Assembly: GCA_029262375.1 (NCBI GenBank)
Contig: JAJCZM010000008.1
Location: 193,291-257,290, forward strand
Reading direction: 5' to 3'
DNA length: 64,000 nucleotides
From: Deltaproteobacteria bacterium
GTDB taxonomy: Bacteria; Desulfobacterota; Binatia; UBA1149; SPBQ01
Below, one piece after another: positions 11,979-24,087 of this stretch; the stretch's first letter is position 1, and every line of letters begins with the position of its first letter. Below the pieces are notes generated by a model. The model was not told the DNA's origin. It saw only the letters and a program-made list of their open reading frames with translations, and did no database searches. The translations under genes were made by a program, and so were the position numbers.

Positions 11979-13355
11979 GTGTATCGCGCGGACACGATTG
12001 TAGCTTGCGCCACGCCCGCTGGGCGTGGCGCAGTCTCAATCGTGCGTATTAGCGGCAACGAAGCATTCGCCGTTGCCGACGTCGTTGCGCAGCCGCACAC
12101 GACGAGTTCGCCGGCCTCCTGGAAACTACACCTCAGTACAGTTCGGAACGCTGACGGTCGGCCCATCGACGATGCACTCGTCGTGCGCATGCCCGGCCCG
12201 CGCACGTATACGGGTGAAGATGTCGTCGAGATTCAATGTCATGGTTCGCCCGTCGTCGTAGAAGCGATCGTGCGTGCGTGTATGGCGGCCGGCGCACGCG
12301 CAGCCGAGCGTGGCGAGTTTTCCCGCCGTGCGGTTCTCAACGGCCGAATGGATCTCACACAGGCCGAGGCGGTTGCGGATCTTATCGACGCACGTGCCAC
12401 AGCCGGCGCACAGTCTGCCTGGAATCAATTGCAGGGAGCACTCTCCGACAGACTCGCGAACTTGCGCGCGTCCATCATCGAAGTGCTTGCGGATATAGAG
12501 GCGAACGTTGACTTCACGGACGAGGAACTACCAACGGAGAATCTTCCGGCCCGTGTGGTGCAAATCGAAGGTGCGTGCGTCGATATCGAATCGATGTTGG
12601 CGACCTTCGCTGTCGGTCGGCGTCAACGTGAAGGACTGCGCGTCGTGATGCTCGGCCCGCCCAACGCCGGCAAGTCGAGTTTGGTAAACGCGTTGCTTGG
12701 CGAGGAACGCATGATCGTTTCCGACGAACCGGGGACAACCAGAGACAGCGTTCATGAGACGGTCGATGTCGCGGGCATCGCCTTGGTCATCACCGATACT
12801 GCGGGCCTACGCGATACGCCGAGCAAGGCAGAAGCGGCGGCGGTCGCACGCACGCACGCTGAAGCAGGCGCTGCCGATATCGTACTCCTCGTGCTCGACG
12901 GCGCGCGTCCGCTCGGCGACGACGACGTTGCGATCGTAGCCGGCGTGCGCCGCGCACGCGGCATCGTCGCAGTCAGTAAGAGCGATCTAGGGTCTGCATG
13001 GAGTATCGTAGACAACGAGGCTCTCGCTTCTTTGCACTGGCCGACGGTGGTTACTTCGTCGCGAACGAGCGCGGGGTGTGACGAATTGCGCGAGTTGTTG
13101 CGCGAGTTTGCGAGTGCCGCTGATGCGGAACTGAGCGAGCCAGTTGTGATCAGTCGTGCTCGGCATCGTAGTGGGCTCGAGCAAACGCGGGATCGATTGC
13201 GTGCCGCTATTGGTTTGCTCGGCGACGAGGGTGCTAGTGAGCTTGCGGCGCTCGAGCTTCGCGCAGCGCTCGATGCGCTAGCGGGTGTGACCGATCCGCT
13301 CGGTAGCGAAGAAGTCCTCGATCACGTCTTCGCCGAGTTTTGTATCGGCAAGTAA
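11979..13355 (+). CDS. mnmE: tRNA uridine-5-carboxymethylaminomethyl(34) synthesis GTPase MnmE
   Basis: MnmE works with MnmG to modify the wobble uridine of certain tRNAs, using tetrahydrofolate-bound one-carbon units and GTP hydrolysis. The 458-residue protein has the N-terminal folate-binding domain (DTIVACATPAGRGAVSIVRI), a helical domain with ERGEFSRRAVLNGRMDLTQA, an inserted GTPase domain with P-loop GPPNAGKSS, DEPGTTRDSV and DTAGLRDT, and ends with FCIGK, the conserved catalytic Cys-containing C-terminus. It starts at GTG 11979. Its partner mnmG follows after 141 bases. Confidence 0.96.
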   Translation: MYRADTIVACATPAGRGAVSIVRISGNEAFAVADVVAQPHTTSSPASWKLHLSTVRNADGRPIDDALVVRMPGPRTYTGEDVVEIQCHGSPVVVEAIVRACMAAGARAAERGEFSRRAVLNGRMDLTQAEAVADLIDARATAGAQSAWNQLQGALSDRLANLRASIIEVLADIEANVDFTDEELPTENLPARVVQIEGACVDIESMLATFAVGRRQREGLRVVMLGPPNAGKSSLVNALLGEERMIVSDEPGTTRDSVHETVDVAGIALVITDTAGLRDTPSKAEAAAVARTHAEAGAADIVLLVLDGARPLGDDDVAIVAGVRRARGIVAVSKSDLGSAWSIVDNEALASLHWPTVVTSSRTSAGCDELRELLREFASAADAELSEPVVISRARHRSGLEQTRDRLRAAIGLLGDEGASELAALELRAALDALAGVTDPLGSEEVLDHVFAEFCIGK

Positions 13356-13496
13356 GCAAGCAAGCTTCATCCATCTCGTTTTGACGCCATCGTCGCGCCG
13401 ACCCCCCTCTTAGCGGGGGACCTTCCCTACACGCCGGCGCATGATTCGTATAGGGTCGCCCATTGTCGCCCGCGCCGTGCGTGGTCGTCGGTCAGC

Positions 13497-15362
13497 ATGG
13501 ACGCAACATTTGACGTTATCGTAGTGGGCGCCGGTCACGCCGGAATAGAGGCCGCACTTGCCGCGGCGCGCTCGGGTGCGCGCACGCTCATTCTTACGAT
13601 CAACCTAGACAACATCGGGCAGATGTCGTGCAATCCGGCCATCGGTGGCATCGGTAAAGGCCACCTGGTGCGCGAAATCGACGCGCTCGGCGGCGAGATG
13701 GGACGAGCGATCGACGAGTGCGGCATCCAGTTTCGCCGACTGAACACACGCAAGGGCCCGGCTGTCCAAGCATCGCGCGCGCAAGCAGATAAGGCGCAGT
13801 ACCGGCGCCGCATGAAGCGTGTAGTGGAATCGACGGAGAACCTGTCGGTACTGCAGGCCGAAGTCACCGATCTGATCGAACGTGACGGCCGTGTAGTCGC
13901 CGTCGTGACGGATCACGGGGAACGACTCGGCGCAGGCGCCGTCGTGCTCACGACGGGAACTTTCCTCGAGGGGCTCATGCATGTCGGCGAGCGCAAACAG
14001 TCGGGAGGGCGCGCGGGCGATCGTGCATCGCACGGTCTGAGTGCAGCCCTCGGGCGCCTCGGCTTGGAGACCGGCAGACTGAAGACCGGAACTTGCCCCC
14101 GCCTGGACACGCGTTCGATCGATTACAGCCGTTTGCGCGAGCAGCCCGGCGACGAGCCAGCGCCGTTGTTTTCGTTCGACGGTCCGAGGCCGCTGCTGCC
14201 TCAACTGCCCTGCTACATCACGTACACGAACCAAACGACGCATCGCGTTATTTCGGATAACATAGCATTATCACCAATTTATAGTGGTGAGATCGACTCG
14301 CGTGGTCCCCGCTACTGTCCTTCGATCGAAGACAAAGTGATGAAGTTTCCGGATCGCACGGAGCATCGGATCTTCCTGGAGCCCGAAGGGCTGGATACCG
14401 CCGAGGTTTATCCGAACGGTCTCTCTACCTCCCTACCCTACGATGTCCAGAAGCAGTTCGTGCGGACGATCGTCGGGCTCGAGAACGCGGTGATCGTTCG
14501 GCCGGGCTACGCGATCGAGTACGACTACGTCATCCCTACGCAGCTCTCACCCACTCTCGAAACGCTTGATGTTGCCGGCCTGTTTCTCGCCGGCCAGATC
14601 AACGGAACGACGGGTTACGAAGAAGCCGGGGCGCAGGGCCTGATCGCCGGCATCAATGCGGCTCGCCGAACACGCGGCGAAGATGCCGTCGTCCTGGATC
14701 GCTCAGAGGCCTACATCGGTGTCATGATCGACGATCTCGTCACGCGCGGCGTCGATGGTGAGCCCTACCGAATGTTCACCTCGCGAGCAGAGTTCCGGCT
14801 GCTGCTGCGCGAAGACAATGCGGATCTCCGACTCGCGCCGACGGCGCAGACACTCGGCTTGCTGTCGAGCGAGAGGCGCGAACGACTGGCTACCAAGCAG
14901 GCCGCGATCGCGTCGGCAATGGCCGGACTACGCGAGCGGAAGGTGACTCCCTCCGATGCGGTCAATGCCGCGCTGGCGGCAGGCGCCGAGCCTCCCCTTT
15001 CCTCTCCGTGCTCGGGCTTCGATCTGATGAGACGCCCAGGCCTCGACTACGCGTTCGTAGCGGACCTCTTGGGGCTCGATCGTTGCGATGCGACCGTTGA
15101 GGAGCAGCTCACGATCGCCGCCCATTACGAGGGCTACATCCGTCGTCAGCATGAAGAAGTGCGTCGCATGCGTGGTCTGGAGCGAACTGAGCTTCCGGCC
15201 GGCTTCGACTTCGGCCTTGTGGCCGGCTTGTCGGCAGAGGCCACAGAGAAACTCTCTCTCGCACGTCCGGCTACGCTAGGACAGGTATCGCGAATCAGCG
15301 GCCTCACTCCGGCCGCAGTCTCTGCCCTTGCCATTCATCTGAGGAAAGCGGGGAACGAGTGA
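13497..15362 (+). CDS. mnmG: tRNA uridine-5-carboxymethylaminomethyl(34) synthesis enzyme MnmG
   Basis: MnmG (GidA) is the FAD-dependent partner of MnmE. The 621-residue protein opens with the FAD-binding motif [20 protein letters not shown], followed by [38 protein letters not shown] and [13 protein letters not shown]. Later signatures include [40 protein letters not shown] and [18 protein letters not shown]. Length is normal for the family. The stop overlaps the rsmG start by four bases (GTGA), indicating translational coupling. Confidence 0.97.
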   Translation: MDATFDVIVVGAGHAGIEAALAAARSGARTLILTINLDNIGQMSCNPAIGGIGKGHLVREIDALGGEMGRAIDECGIQFRRLNTRKGPAVQASRAQADKAQYRRRMKRVVESTENLSVLQAEVTDLIERDGRVVAVVTDHGERLGAGAVVLTTGTFLEGLMHVGERKQSGGRAGDRASHGLSAALGRLGLETGRLKTGTCPRLDTRSIDYSRLREQPGDEPAPLFSFDGPRPLLPQLPCYITYTNQTTHRVISDNIALSPIYSGEIDSRGPRYCPSIEDKVMKFPDRTEHRIFLEPEGLDTAEVYPNGLSTSLPYDVQKQFVRTIVGLENAVIVRPGYAIEYDYVIPTQLSPTLETLDVAGLFLAGQINGTTGYEEAGAQGLIAGINAARRTRGEDAVVLDRSEAYIGVMIDDLVTRGVDGEPYRMFTSRAEFRLLLREDNADLRLAPTAQTLGLLSSERRERLATKQAAIASAMAGLRERKVTPSDAVNAALAAGAEPPLSSPCSGFDLMRRPGLDYAFVADLLGLDRCDATVEEQLTIAAHYEGYIRRQHEEVRRMRGLERTELPAGFDFGLVAGLSAEATEKLSLARPATLGQVSRISGLTPAAVSALAIHLRKAGNE

Positions 15363-15997
15363 GTTCATCGTCGGCCGAGCACGCGGGTCTTGTCGCCGCA
15401 GCGGCGGAGCTTGGCACTGCCCTGCCCGACCCCCTCGCCCACAAACTCCTCGAGTACCTGGATCTACTTTATCGCTGGAACGCGTCGGCCGGTTTGACGC
15501 GCGTCGATCGCGAGGACGCGGTGCGTCTGCATCTGGTCGATTCGCTCACAGCACTCAATGCACTGCACGGCGCCATGATTGTTGCGGATCTCGGCACCGG
15601 AGGCGGCGTCCCGGGGATTCCCATTGCCATGGTAATGCCGGAGACGAAGTTCTTCCTCGTCGAGACAAGGCGACGCAAGTGCAACTTCCTGCGTGACGTA
15701 GTTCGGACGCTCAGCCTCGCTAACTGCGAGATCGTCGAGGCTGACGCCAGGACTCTGGAAGCCGACTTCTGCGATACGGCGATTGCCCGTGCGTTCATGC
15801 AGCCCCAGGAGATGCTCGAGCTGGCGGCCCAGCTGGCATCTACGCGAGTCGTCCTGATGGCCGGTCCGACCGCCGAGTCGGCCGAGCTGGATGGCCCCAG
15901 CGGCTGGCGGCTATCGGAGGCTTCGCAGTTCGTGCTGCCAGGTGGCGGCGAAGAGCGACAGATCCTGAGCTACACTCATGAGTCGTCCGCCGGCTGA
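15359..15997 (+). CDS. rsmG: 16S rRNA (guanine(527)-N7)-methyltransferase RsmG
   Basis: RsmG methylates G527 of 16S rRNA; loss confers low-level streptomycin resistance in other species. The 212-residue protein carries the SAM-binding signature [18 protein letters not shown], the following [14 protein letters not shown], and LVDSLTALN in the N-terminal part. It begins with GTG overlapping the mnmG stop codon by four bases. The gene lies just before the parS sites and parAB, the common gidA-gidB-parA-parB order near bacterial origins. Confidence 0.95.
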   Translation: MSSSSAEHAGLVAAAAELGTALPDPLAHKLLEYLDLLYRWNASAGLTRVDREDAVRLHLVDSLTALNALHGAMIVADLGTGGGVPGIPIAMVMPETKFFLVETRRRKCNFLRDVVRTLSLANCEIVEADARTLEADFCDTAIARAFMQPQEMLELAAQLASTRVVLMAGPTAESAELDGPSGWRLSEASQFVLPGGGEERQILSYTHESSAG

Positions 15998-16004
15998 GGC
16001 CGGA

Positions 16005-16020
16005 TGTTTCACGTGAAACA
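16005..16020. promoter_or_regulatory. parS site 1
   Basis: TGTTTCACGTGAAACA is a perfect match to the palindromic bacterial parS consensus to which ParB binds and from which it spreads. It lies 8 bases after the rsmG stop. Confidence 0.95.
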
Positions 16021-16050
16021 AACCATCGTCCCGACGCGCATCTCGACCTG

Positions 16051-16088
16051 AATCCGGAGAATGTTTCACGTGAAACATTCTCCGGATT
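16051..16088. promoter_or_regulatory. parS site 2 within a 38-bp perfect palindrome
   Basis: The core at 16062-16077 is again TGTTTCACGTGAAACA. The symmetry extends 11 bases outward on both sides (left arm AATCCGGAGAA, right arm TTCTCCGGATT) without a mismatch. The extra symmetry is not needed for ParB binding, so the element may also act as an RNA hairpin or terminator after rsmG, or bind a second protein. The following bases TCCGGGGTTTTCG give only a short T run. Confidence 0.92.
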
Positions 16089-16238
16089 TCCGGGGTTTTC
16101 GCGTTGCGTGGGGTCGCTGTGCGAAACCGGTGGTCGATTTCCCGACAAGTCCTAGCAATCCATATTTTTGCGTGGTAACTGCTGCAGAAGGCGCGCGGCG
16201 GTTCTCGAACCGCCGGGACGGCGGGACGAGGTGGTGGA

Positions 16239-17063
16239 ATGATGGGAAAAGTCTTTGCGATCGCGAACCAGAAGGGTGGGGTCGGCAAAACCACCACAGC
16301 GGTCAATCTTGCGGCGGCTCTGGCTATGGAGGGCCATCGAACCCTCCTCATCGACTTCGATTCGCAGGGCAGCGCCTCGAGCGGTGTCGGAGCGGGTAGG
16401 GCGGCGGCGCCAACCATCTACGACGTCCTGATCGGACGCGCAGACGCCAGTGACGCATTGCGTCACACCGACATGGCTGAACTGGATATTCTTCCAGCAA
16501 ATCAAGACCTTGCGGGCGCCGAGGTCGAGCTCGTGAACCTCGATTCGAGAGAGTATCGGCTGCGCGGCCGGATCGAGCAGATTCGCTCCGGTTACGACTT
16601 CATCATCATCGATTGTCCGCCGTCGCTCGGAATGTTGACGCTCAATGCCTTGTGCGCCGCGGATGCGGTGCTGGTTCCTCTGCAGTGTGAGTTCTATGCA
16701 CTCGAAGGTCTGAGCGCTTTGGTGGGGACGGTGGAGCGAATCAGCGCCGTCCATAATCCGGATCTGCACATACAGGGGATCCTGCTGACGATGTTCGATG
16801 GAAGAACGTCACTCAGCCGCCAAGTAGCCGAGGAAGTACGCGCTCACTTTGGACCCGTAGTCTTCGACTCGGTAGTGCCGCGTAACGTGCGACTCGGTGA
16901 AAGCCCGTCTCACGGATTGCCGGTGCTGCTCTACGATCCCGCGTCAAAGGGATCGGAGGCGTACCGCTTGGTCGCGAAAGAATTGCTCAACCAGATCGCC
17001 GCGGAAGAACAGGGCGATCGCATGGAAGATGGAGGCGAAGGTGAGGAAGCCCGCCCTAGGTAA
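16239..17063 (+). CDS. parA: Chromosome partitioning ATPase ParA
   Basis: ParA is the ATPase that positions the ParB-parS complex during chromosome segregation. The 274-residue protein starts MGKVFAIANQKGGVGKTTTA, containing the deviant Walker A motif KGGVGKTT, then DFDSQGSASSGVG (Walker A'), DFIIIDCPPSLGMLTLNAL (Walker B) and VPLQCEFYALEGLSAL. It is the chromosomal (Soj) type, lacking an N-terminal HTH. Two consecutive ATGs at 16239 and 16242 are possible starts; a GAGGTGG ribosome binding site precedes them. It overlaps parB by 23 bases. Confidence 0.96.
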   Translation: MMGKVFAIANQKGGVGKTTTAVNLAAALAMEGHRTLLIDFDSQGSASSGVGAGRAAAPTIYDVLIGRADASDALRHTDMAELDILPANQDLAGAEVELVNLDSREYRLRGRIEQIRSGYDFIIIDCPPSLGMLTLNALCAADAVLVPLQCEFYALEGLSALVGTVERISAVHNPDLHIQGILLTMFDGRTSLSRQVAEEVRAHFGPVVFDSVVPRNVRLGESPSHGLPVLLYDPASKGSEAYRLVAKELLNQIAAEEQGDRMEDGGEGEEARPR

Positions 17064-17928
17064 AGGTCTAGACGCGATTCTCGGTGAATCGGCTCCGCCG
17101 CCGCCGATTGCCGCTGCGGTTGCCGCCGACATTGGCGTCGCAAAACCGTCGGGGAGTGCCCTCGAGGTTCCCATCGAACAGGTAACTCCTGGGCGTGCGC
17201 AACCACGACGATTCTTCGACGAGGATGCCCTGGATGAGTTGGCGTCTTCGATTCGACAGACCGGCATCATCCAACCGTTGATAGTGATGGAGCGGCCCGG
17301 CGGTTTTGAACTGATTGCCGGTGAGCGTCGACTCCGAGCGGCATCTCGAGCCGGTTTGGCGACCGTTCCCGTCGTGGTCAAACGCGATGTGGCGGCTAGC
17401 GAATTGGTCGAACTCGCGCTCGTTGAGAATATCCAGAGAGCCGATCTGTCCCCGCTGGAAGAGGCGAAGGCCTATGAGCAGCTCGTCAAGGACTACGGCT
17501 ATACGCAAGAGAAAGTCGCGCAGAGAGTCGGTAAATCCAGGGTCGCGGTTACCAATGCCATTCGACTCCTGAACTTGCCGGCTCCGCTCAGACAAGCGGT
17601 TGAAGAGGGCAAACTTAGTGAGGGGCACGCCCGCGCGTTGCTCGGTCTCGCGACGACGAATGCCCAAGTGGCGCTTGCCCGAAAGGTCATCTCGCGTGGC
17701 CTGAGCGTGCGAGAGACCGAGGAGATGGTGCGACGTTCGGGCGAAACGAAAGCGCCGCCGAAGCAGACAACCGCCGCGGATTCGGCGCGCACGGCGGTCG
17801 AGCGCTCCCTGGAACAAGTGCTGGCGACGAAGGTTCGCATCAAAACGAAAGGGAAGGGCGGTCGAATCGAGATCGACTACTACTCAGATGACGAGCTCAA
17901 TCGGCTGCTAGAGCGGTTCGGATCGTAG
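17041..17928 (+). CDS. parB: Chromosome partitioning protein ParB
   Basis: ParB binds parS and is a CTP-dependent sliding clamp. I chose GTG 17041, giving 295 residues starting MRKPALGKGLDAILGE, which matches how ParB proteins begin (GKGLDAL) and has GGAGG five bases upstream; the ORF track start (16897) is far inside parA. Conserved parts: ALEVPIEQVTPGRAQPRRFF, IQPLIVMERPGGFELIAGER followed by RLRAA (the CTP-binding GERRxRA motif), VELALVENIQRADLSPLEEA and the HTH in YTQEKVAQRVGKSRVAVTN. The C-terminal dimerisation segment ends YYSDDELNRLLERF. Confidence 0.95.
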   Translation: MRKPALGKGLDAILGESAPPPPIAAAVAADIGVAKPSGSALEVPIEQVTPGRAQPRRFFDEDALDELASSIRQTGIIQPLIVMERPGGFELIAGERRLRAASRAGLATVPVVVKRDVAASELVELALVENIQRADLSPLEEAKAYEQLVKDYGYTQEKVAQRVGKSRVAVTNAIRLLNLPAPLRQAVEEGKLSEGHARALLGLATTNAQVALARKVISRGLSVRETEEMVRRSGETKAPPKQTTAADSARTAVERSLEQVLATKVRIKTKGKGGRIEIDYYSDDELNRLLERFGS

Positions 17929-17975
17929 GTTACGTTTTTGACAACCTAACCCTCAAATGGTAGCCGACACACCGT

Positions 17976-18000
17976 GGCTAGCGGTCTCCTACCGCTAGCC
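17976..18000 (+). terminator. Stem-loop after parB
   Basis: GGCTAGCGGT-CTCCT-ACCGCTAGCC is a perfect 10-bp stem with a 5-base loop, 47 bases after the parB stop and before the ATP synthase genes. No T run follows, so it could be a factor-dependent terminator, an mRNA-stabilising hairpin or an operator. The rest of the 279-bp parB-atpF' gap shows no gene I trust; the ORF at 17974-18180 has no coding features. Confidence 0.35.
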
Positions 18001-18207
18001 GAAGAACGCCCGATATCGAGTCCATTCAACTTGCTTAGCGGACACAAACACACGACCGAACGCGAGGTCGTCGGCGTCTTGCTAAGGGGGGTCCTGGTTC
18101 CGCGAGTGACTCGAAATGCGGCTGTTTGCACGGGGCGGACAGACGTACGGGAAAATGTGGTCCTAGGCCGTAACCGCTAGAGCAGCGAAGGGGATCGGCG
18201 CTCAATC

Positions 18208-18642
18208 ATGTTGGCGTTCCCGCCTGACATAACCTTTTACATTCAACTGGGGAGCTTTTTCCTACTGCTCTTCATTCTGAATCGTTTGTTGTTTGTTCCG
18301 TACGCGGAGCTGTTGGCGGAGCGTGAGGCGCGCACCGAGGGGGCGAGTCAGGGCGCCGTGGCCGATCGTGCTCACGCGGACGAGCTCGCAGCCAAGATCA
18401 ATGCTGAGTTGTCGATCGCGCGCACGCTAGCGGCAGAAGAAGCCGAGACGATTCGCGTTGCTACGCGAGCCGACGAGGCGAAAATCTTTGCGGCTGCTCA
18501 GGCGGACGCGACCGCTAAGCTGACCCGATTGCGCGGCGAGATCGCCAAGGAAACCGCGAGCGCACGCGATTCCTTACGCGGTGACGCACAAGCGTTGGCC
18601 ACCGAGATGACGAATGCCATCCTCGGTGGAGGCCGTGGGTAG
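18208..18642 (+). CDS. atpF': ATP synthase F0 subunit b' (AtpF', b-type stalk subunit)
   Basis: The 144-residue protein has a single N-terminal membrane helix (residues about 10-30, IQLGSFFLLLFILNRLLFVP) followed by a long charged, Ala-rich helix, the architecture of the F-type b/b' peripheral stalk. YAELLAEREARTEGA right after the membrane helix corresponds to the b-subunit region that emerges into the cytoplasm. As the first of two consecutive b-like genes it is called b' by position; which of the two is b and which b' is not certain. Having two different b subunits is seen in photosynthetic bacteria and in deltaproteobacterial lineages. Confidence 0.85.
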   Translation: MLAFPPDITFYIQLGSFFLLLFILNRLLFVPYAELLAEREARTEGASQGAVADRAHADELAAKINAELSIARTLAAEEAETIRVATRADEAKIFAAAQADATAKLTRLRGEIAKETASARDSLRGDAQALATEMTNAILGGGRG

Positions 18643-18657
18643 AAGGGAGAACAGCCA

Positions 18658-19245
18658 ATGAACCGTTTCATCCTCCGTTCCATCCTCATGCTCGCCCTCG
18701 CCCTCGTCCTGTTGCCTGTAGTAGCAGTCGCTGCCGGCGGCGGCGGTCACCACGAAGCCGATCCTGCGGCGCAGTGGAAGCTCTTCGCCTTCGCTGTTGT
18801 CAATTTTCTTATTTACGCTTTCCTCATGCGCCGTTTTGCCGGCCAGCCGATCAAGGATTTCTTGTCCGGCCGCCGCAGAGAAGTAGCGGATGCGATCGAG
18901 GCAGCGGGTAAGGCAAAGGCCGAAGCCGACAAGATTAAAGCCGAGTTCGAGGCGAAGGCTGCCAAGCTCGAGGAAACGAAGGCCGAACTCATCGAAGAGG
19001 TGAAAGCCATCGCAGAAGCCGAGCACGCGCGGGTGATCGCTGCTGCGAATGAGACGGCTGAGCGGATGCGCCGCGATGCCGAACTCACTGCCGAGTCGGA
19101 CCTTCTGCGCGCACGCCGCGAGCTACGCAAAGAAGCTGCGAAGATCGCCACTGAACTCGCCACTGAAATGATTCGCGGCAAGCTCGATGACAACGAACGG
19201 CAGCGGTTGCTCCGCGACTTCATCGCAAGGGTGGATGCATCATGA
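18658..19245 (+). CDS. atpF: ATP synthase F0 subunit b
   Basis: This second b-type subunit has 195 residues. A hydrophobic N-terminal segment ending VVAVAAGGGGHH looks like a cleavable signal sequence; a second hydrophobic segment (WKLFAFAVVNFLIYAFLM) is the membrane anchor. FLSGRRREVADAIEAAGKAK begins the long coiled-coil stalk that holds the F1 head through the delta subunit. A signal-like extension of b is known in deltaproteobacterial ATP synthases. The stop overlaps the atpH start by four bases (ATGA). Confidence 0.9.
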   Translation: MNRFILRSILMLALALVLLPVVAVAAGGGGHHEADPAAQWKLFAFAVVNFLIYAFLMRRFAGQPIKDFLSGRRREVADAIEAAGKAKAEADKIKAEFEAKAAKLEETKAELIEEVKAIAEAEHARVIAAANETAERMRRDAELTAESDLLRARRELRKEAAKIATELATEMIRGKLDDNERQRLLRDFIARVDAS

Positions 19246-19781
19246 TCGCTGGATCCGTAGCCCGTAGGTACGCGAAGGCGCTCTACGAACTCGCGGCCGA
19301 AGAAGGCGCTGTCGCGGACACCGCGGCGGCTCTGTCCGAACTTTCAAGCGCCATACAGTCGCTGGCAGACGGTGTGTTGGCACCGGGTGTTCTCGACGGC
19401 GATGCGCGCCGCAAATTGGGATCCGCGATGGCGGCGCCGATCGGCGCTGACAGCACGCTCGGCAAATTCGTGCGGCTTCTCGCGGAGCGTGATCGCCTTC
19501 TGATTCTTCCCGCGATCTACGAATGGTTTGTACGTATCGAAGACCGGGAGGCCGGTCGCGTGCGACTCACGTTGAAGGCGGCAACGGCTCTCGATCAGAA
19601 TCAGGTCGATGCGGTTGTAGCGGCGTTCGGCAAAGTAACCGACGGCAAGATTGCTGCCGCAGTAGAAATTGACCCTGACCTTCTTGGTGGCGCGCTCGTT
19701 GAACTCGAAGGAAGAGTTTTCGACGGAAGCGTCAAGACAAGACTTACACGCCTGGCCGCTCGCATGGCCGGCGATAGCTAG
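19242..19781 (+). CDS. atpH: ATP synthase F1 subunit delta
   Basis: The delta subunit links the peripheral stalk to the top of the F1 head. The 179-residue protein starts MIAGSVARRYAKALYELAAE, the classic delta N-terminus, and ends with the conserved DPDLLGGALVELEGRVFDGS followed by VKTRL. Its length matches the family (about 177). It overlaps atpF by four bases and precedes atpA by 30 bases that contain a strong GGAGGAG ribosome binding site. Confidence 0.95.
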   Translation: MIAGSVARRYAKALYELAAEEGAVADTAAALSELSSAIQSLADGVLAPGVLDGDARRKLGSAMAAPIGADSTLGKFVRLLAERDRLLILPAIYEWFVRIEDREAGRVRLTLKAATALDQNQVDAVVAAFGKVTDGKIAAAVEIDPDLLGGALVELEGRVFDGSVKTRLTRLAARMAGDS

Positions 19782-19811
19782 AATCCCAGCGAGCGACCTG
19801 GAGGAGATTAG

Positions 19812-21317
19812 ATGCAGATCAAGGCATCCGAGATCAGCGACATCATCAAGGAACAGATCCGCGAGTTCGGTCAGGACGTAGAAGTCCGAGAGACCGGCCG
19901 GGTTCTGATGACCGGTGATGGTATCGCACGTATTCATGGACTGGACCGCTGTGCCGCGGGTGAACTCCTTGAGTTCGAAGGCGGCGTCTACGGCATGGTT
20001 CTCAACCTCGAAGAAGACAACGTCGGTGCCGCGGTGTTCGGTGATCCCGAATCCGTGACCGAAGGTGCCGAGGTGAAGCGCACCGGTCGTATCGCGGAGG
20101 TTCCGTGCGGCGACGCGCTACTCGGGCGCGTTGTTAACGCTCTCGGCCAACCGATCGACGGTCTTGGCGACATCGCTGCCGCTGGCTCGCGACGTATTGA
20201 AGTGAAGGCCCCGGGCATCAAAGAGCGCCAACCGGTTACGCAGCCGCTGCAAACGGGTATCAAGGCAATCGACTCGATGATTCCGATCGGCCGTGGTCAG
20301 CGTGAGCTCATCATCGGCGATCGCCAGACCGGCAAGACGGCGGTCGCGATCGACACCATCATCAATCAGAAGGGCGGCGACGTGATGTGCATCTACGTCG
20401 CGATCGGCCAGAAGCGATCGACGGTTGCGCAGGTTGTCGAGCGACTGAAGAAGAACGGCGCGATGGACTACACCATCGTCGTTGCTGCCACCGCTTCCGA
20501 GTCGGCGCCGCTTCAGTTCATCGCACCGTACGCAGGTGTCTCGATGGGCGAGTACTTTCGCGACAACGGCAGGCACTGCTTGATCATCTATGATGATCTT
20601 TCGAAGCAGGCGGTTGCGTATCGACAGTTGTCGCTGCTGCTTCGACGTCCTCCGGGCCGTGAAGCGTATCCGGGCGATGTGTTCTACTTGCATTCTCGGC
20701 TGCTCGAACGTGCGGCAAAGATGTCGGACGCAGAGGGCGGCGGCTCGCTTACCGCACTGCCGATCATCGAAACGCAGGCAGGTGACGTGTCGGCGTACAT
20801 TCCGACGAACGTCATCTCGATTACCGACGGTCAGATCTATCTCGAAACGGATCTGTTCAACTCGGGCGTACGACCCGCTGTGAACGTCGGTTTGTCGGTT
20901 TCTCGTGTCGGCGGCGCGGCGCAGATCAAGGCGATGAAGCAGGTCGCCGGTACGCTGCGTCTCGATCTCGCTCAGTTCCGCGAGATGGAAGCGTTCGCGC
21001 AGTTCGGTTCCGATCTCGATGAGGCCACGCAGAAGCAGCTCAAGCGCGGTGCGCGTTTGGTCGAAGTTCTCAAGCAGGGCCAATACGTTCCGCAAGGTGT
21101 CGCGAAGCAGATCGTTGTGATCTATGCCGCGACGAAGGGCTACATCGACGACATCGATTCCGATTCGGTCGGCCGATACGAGGAAGAACTACTCGGCTTC
21201 ATCCAGAAGGACCACGCGGGTCTGCTCGACAAGATCCTTTCAGTTGGCAAACTCGATGACGAGATCGAGGGTGAACTCAAGAAGTCTCTCGAAGAGTTCG
21301 CAGGGATCTTCGCGTAG
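19812..21317 (+). CDS. atpA: ATP synthase F1 subunit alpha
   Basis: The alpha subunit carries the non-catalytic nucleotide sites of F1. The 501-residue protein begins [16 protein letters not shown] and contains [15 protein letters not shown] (P-loop), the preceding [19 protein letters not shown], and [20 protein letters not shown] with [20 protein letters not shown], the alpha signature. It ends with a helical domain rich in Glu/Lys as usual. A GGAGGAG ribosome binding site lies 5-6 bases before the ATG. Confidence 0.97.
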   Translation: MQIKASEISDIIKEQIREFGQDVEVRETGRVLMTGDGIARIHGLDRCAAGELLEFEGGVYGMVLNLEEDNVGAAVFGDPESVTEGAEVKRTGRIAEVPCGDALLGRVVNALGQPIDGLGDIAAAGSRRIEVKAPGIKERQPVTQPLQTGIKAIDSMIPIGRGQRELIIGDRQTGKTAVAIDTIINQKGGDVMCIYVAIGQKRSTVAQVVERLKKNGAMDYTIVVAATASESAPLQFIAPYAGVSMGEYFRDNGRHCLIIYDDLSKQAVAYRQLSLLLRRPPGREAYPGDVFYLHSRLLERAAKMSDAEGGGSLTALPIIETQAGDVSAYIPTNVISITDGQIYLETDLFNSGVRPAVNVGLSVSRVGGAAQIKAMKQVAGTLRLDLAQFREMEAFAQFGSDLDEATQKQLKRGARLVEVLKQGQYVPQGVAKQIVVIYAATKGYIDDIDSDSVGRYEEELLGFIQKDHAGLLDKILSVGKLDDEIEGELKKSLEEFAGIFA

Positions 21318-21323
21318 GAAATC

Positions 21324-23647
<2,324 letters not shown>

Positions 23648-23649
23648 CG

Positions 23650-24048
23650 ATGGCTCTCCGTTTACGCGTAGTGACCCCGACGCGCCTTGCCGTCGATACC
23701 GAGGTGACCGAGCTTACGGCTCCTGGCTCCGAGGGACAGATGGGCGTGCTGCCCTCACACGTTACGTTCCTCGGTCAACTCGACGTAGGCCTCTTGCGTT
23801 ACACTGAGGGTGGGACGTCCAAACAGGTGATCGTTCACGGCGGATATGCCGAAGTGATCGACGATGTCGTCACGATACTGGCCGATCATGCAGAGTTCCC
23901 CGAAGAGATCGACGGCGCGGCCGCAAAGGCCGATATCGAACGCATCAATGGTGAGTTAGCGGAGGAACGTGAAGACACGAATCGCGTCTCCGAGTTGCTC
24001 GGCGAACTCAAGAAAGCGCAGACGCGCGCGGACGCCGCTTCGGCGTAA
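23650..24048 (+). CDS. atpC: ATP synthase F1 subunit epsilon
   Basis: Epsilon is the small shaft subunit that can inhibit ATP hydrolysis. The 132-residue protein starts MALRLRVVTPTRLAVDTEVT and shows APGSEGQMGVLPSHVTFLGQ, the beta-sandwich signature, followed by a C-terminal helical hairpin (residues about 90-130). It closes the F1 gene run. The a and c subunits (atpB, atpE) are not in this window, so the F0 genes are split across the genome. Confidence 0.95.
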   Translation: MALRLRVVTPTRLAVDTEVTELTAPGSEGQMGVLPSHVTFLGQLDVGLLRYTEGGTSKQVIVHGGYAEVIDDVVTILADHAEFPEEIDGAAAKADIERINGELAEEREDTNRVSELLGELKKAQTRADAASA

Positions 24049-24087
24049 CGCTGGACGCTATGCCGACGCGAAGATAGATAGCGTCGA

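Larger units (their letters stand above)
15998..16238. promoter_or_regulatory. Centromere region with two parS sites
   Basis: This 241-bp gap between rsmG and parA contains two perfect copies of the parS 16-mer, 57 bp apart start to start. The second copy sits at the centre of a 38-bp perfect inverted repeat. A ribosome binding site GAGGTGG lies about 8 bases before the parA start. The parA promoter was not identified. Confidence 0.8.

Noticed and set aside
13388-13425. Possible terminator after mnmE (CCCCC...GGGGG)
   Set aside because: Short imperfect stem and no T run, so not supported as a terminator.
16897-17040. Extended N-terminus of ParB from the ORF track
   Set aside because: It lies within parA and lacks ParB-like sequence; GTG 17041 has GGAGG at proper spacing and matches the family start.
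17974-18180. 68-residue ORF between parB and atpF'
   Set aside because: It begins inside the 10-bp hairpin at 17976-18000, has no ribosome binding site or recognisable motif, and shows none of the neighbouring codon pattern.
20118-21095. 325-residue antisense ORF opposite atpA
   Set aside because: Long antisense frames occur opposite most genes here (also opposite dnaN, DUF255, mnmG and uvrA) because of codon bias; the sense strand is the unmistakable alpha subunit.
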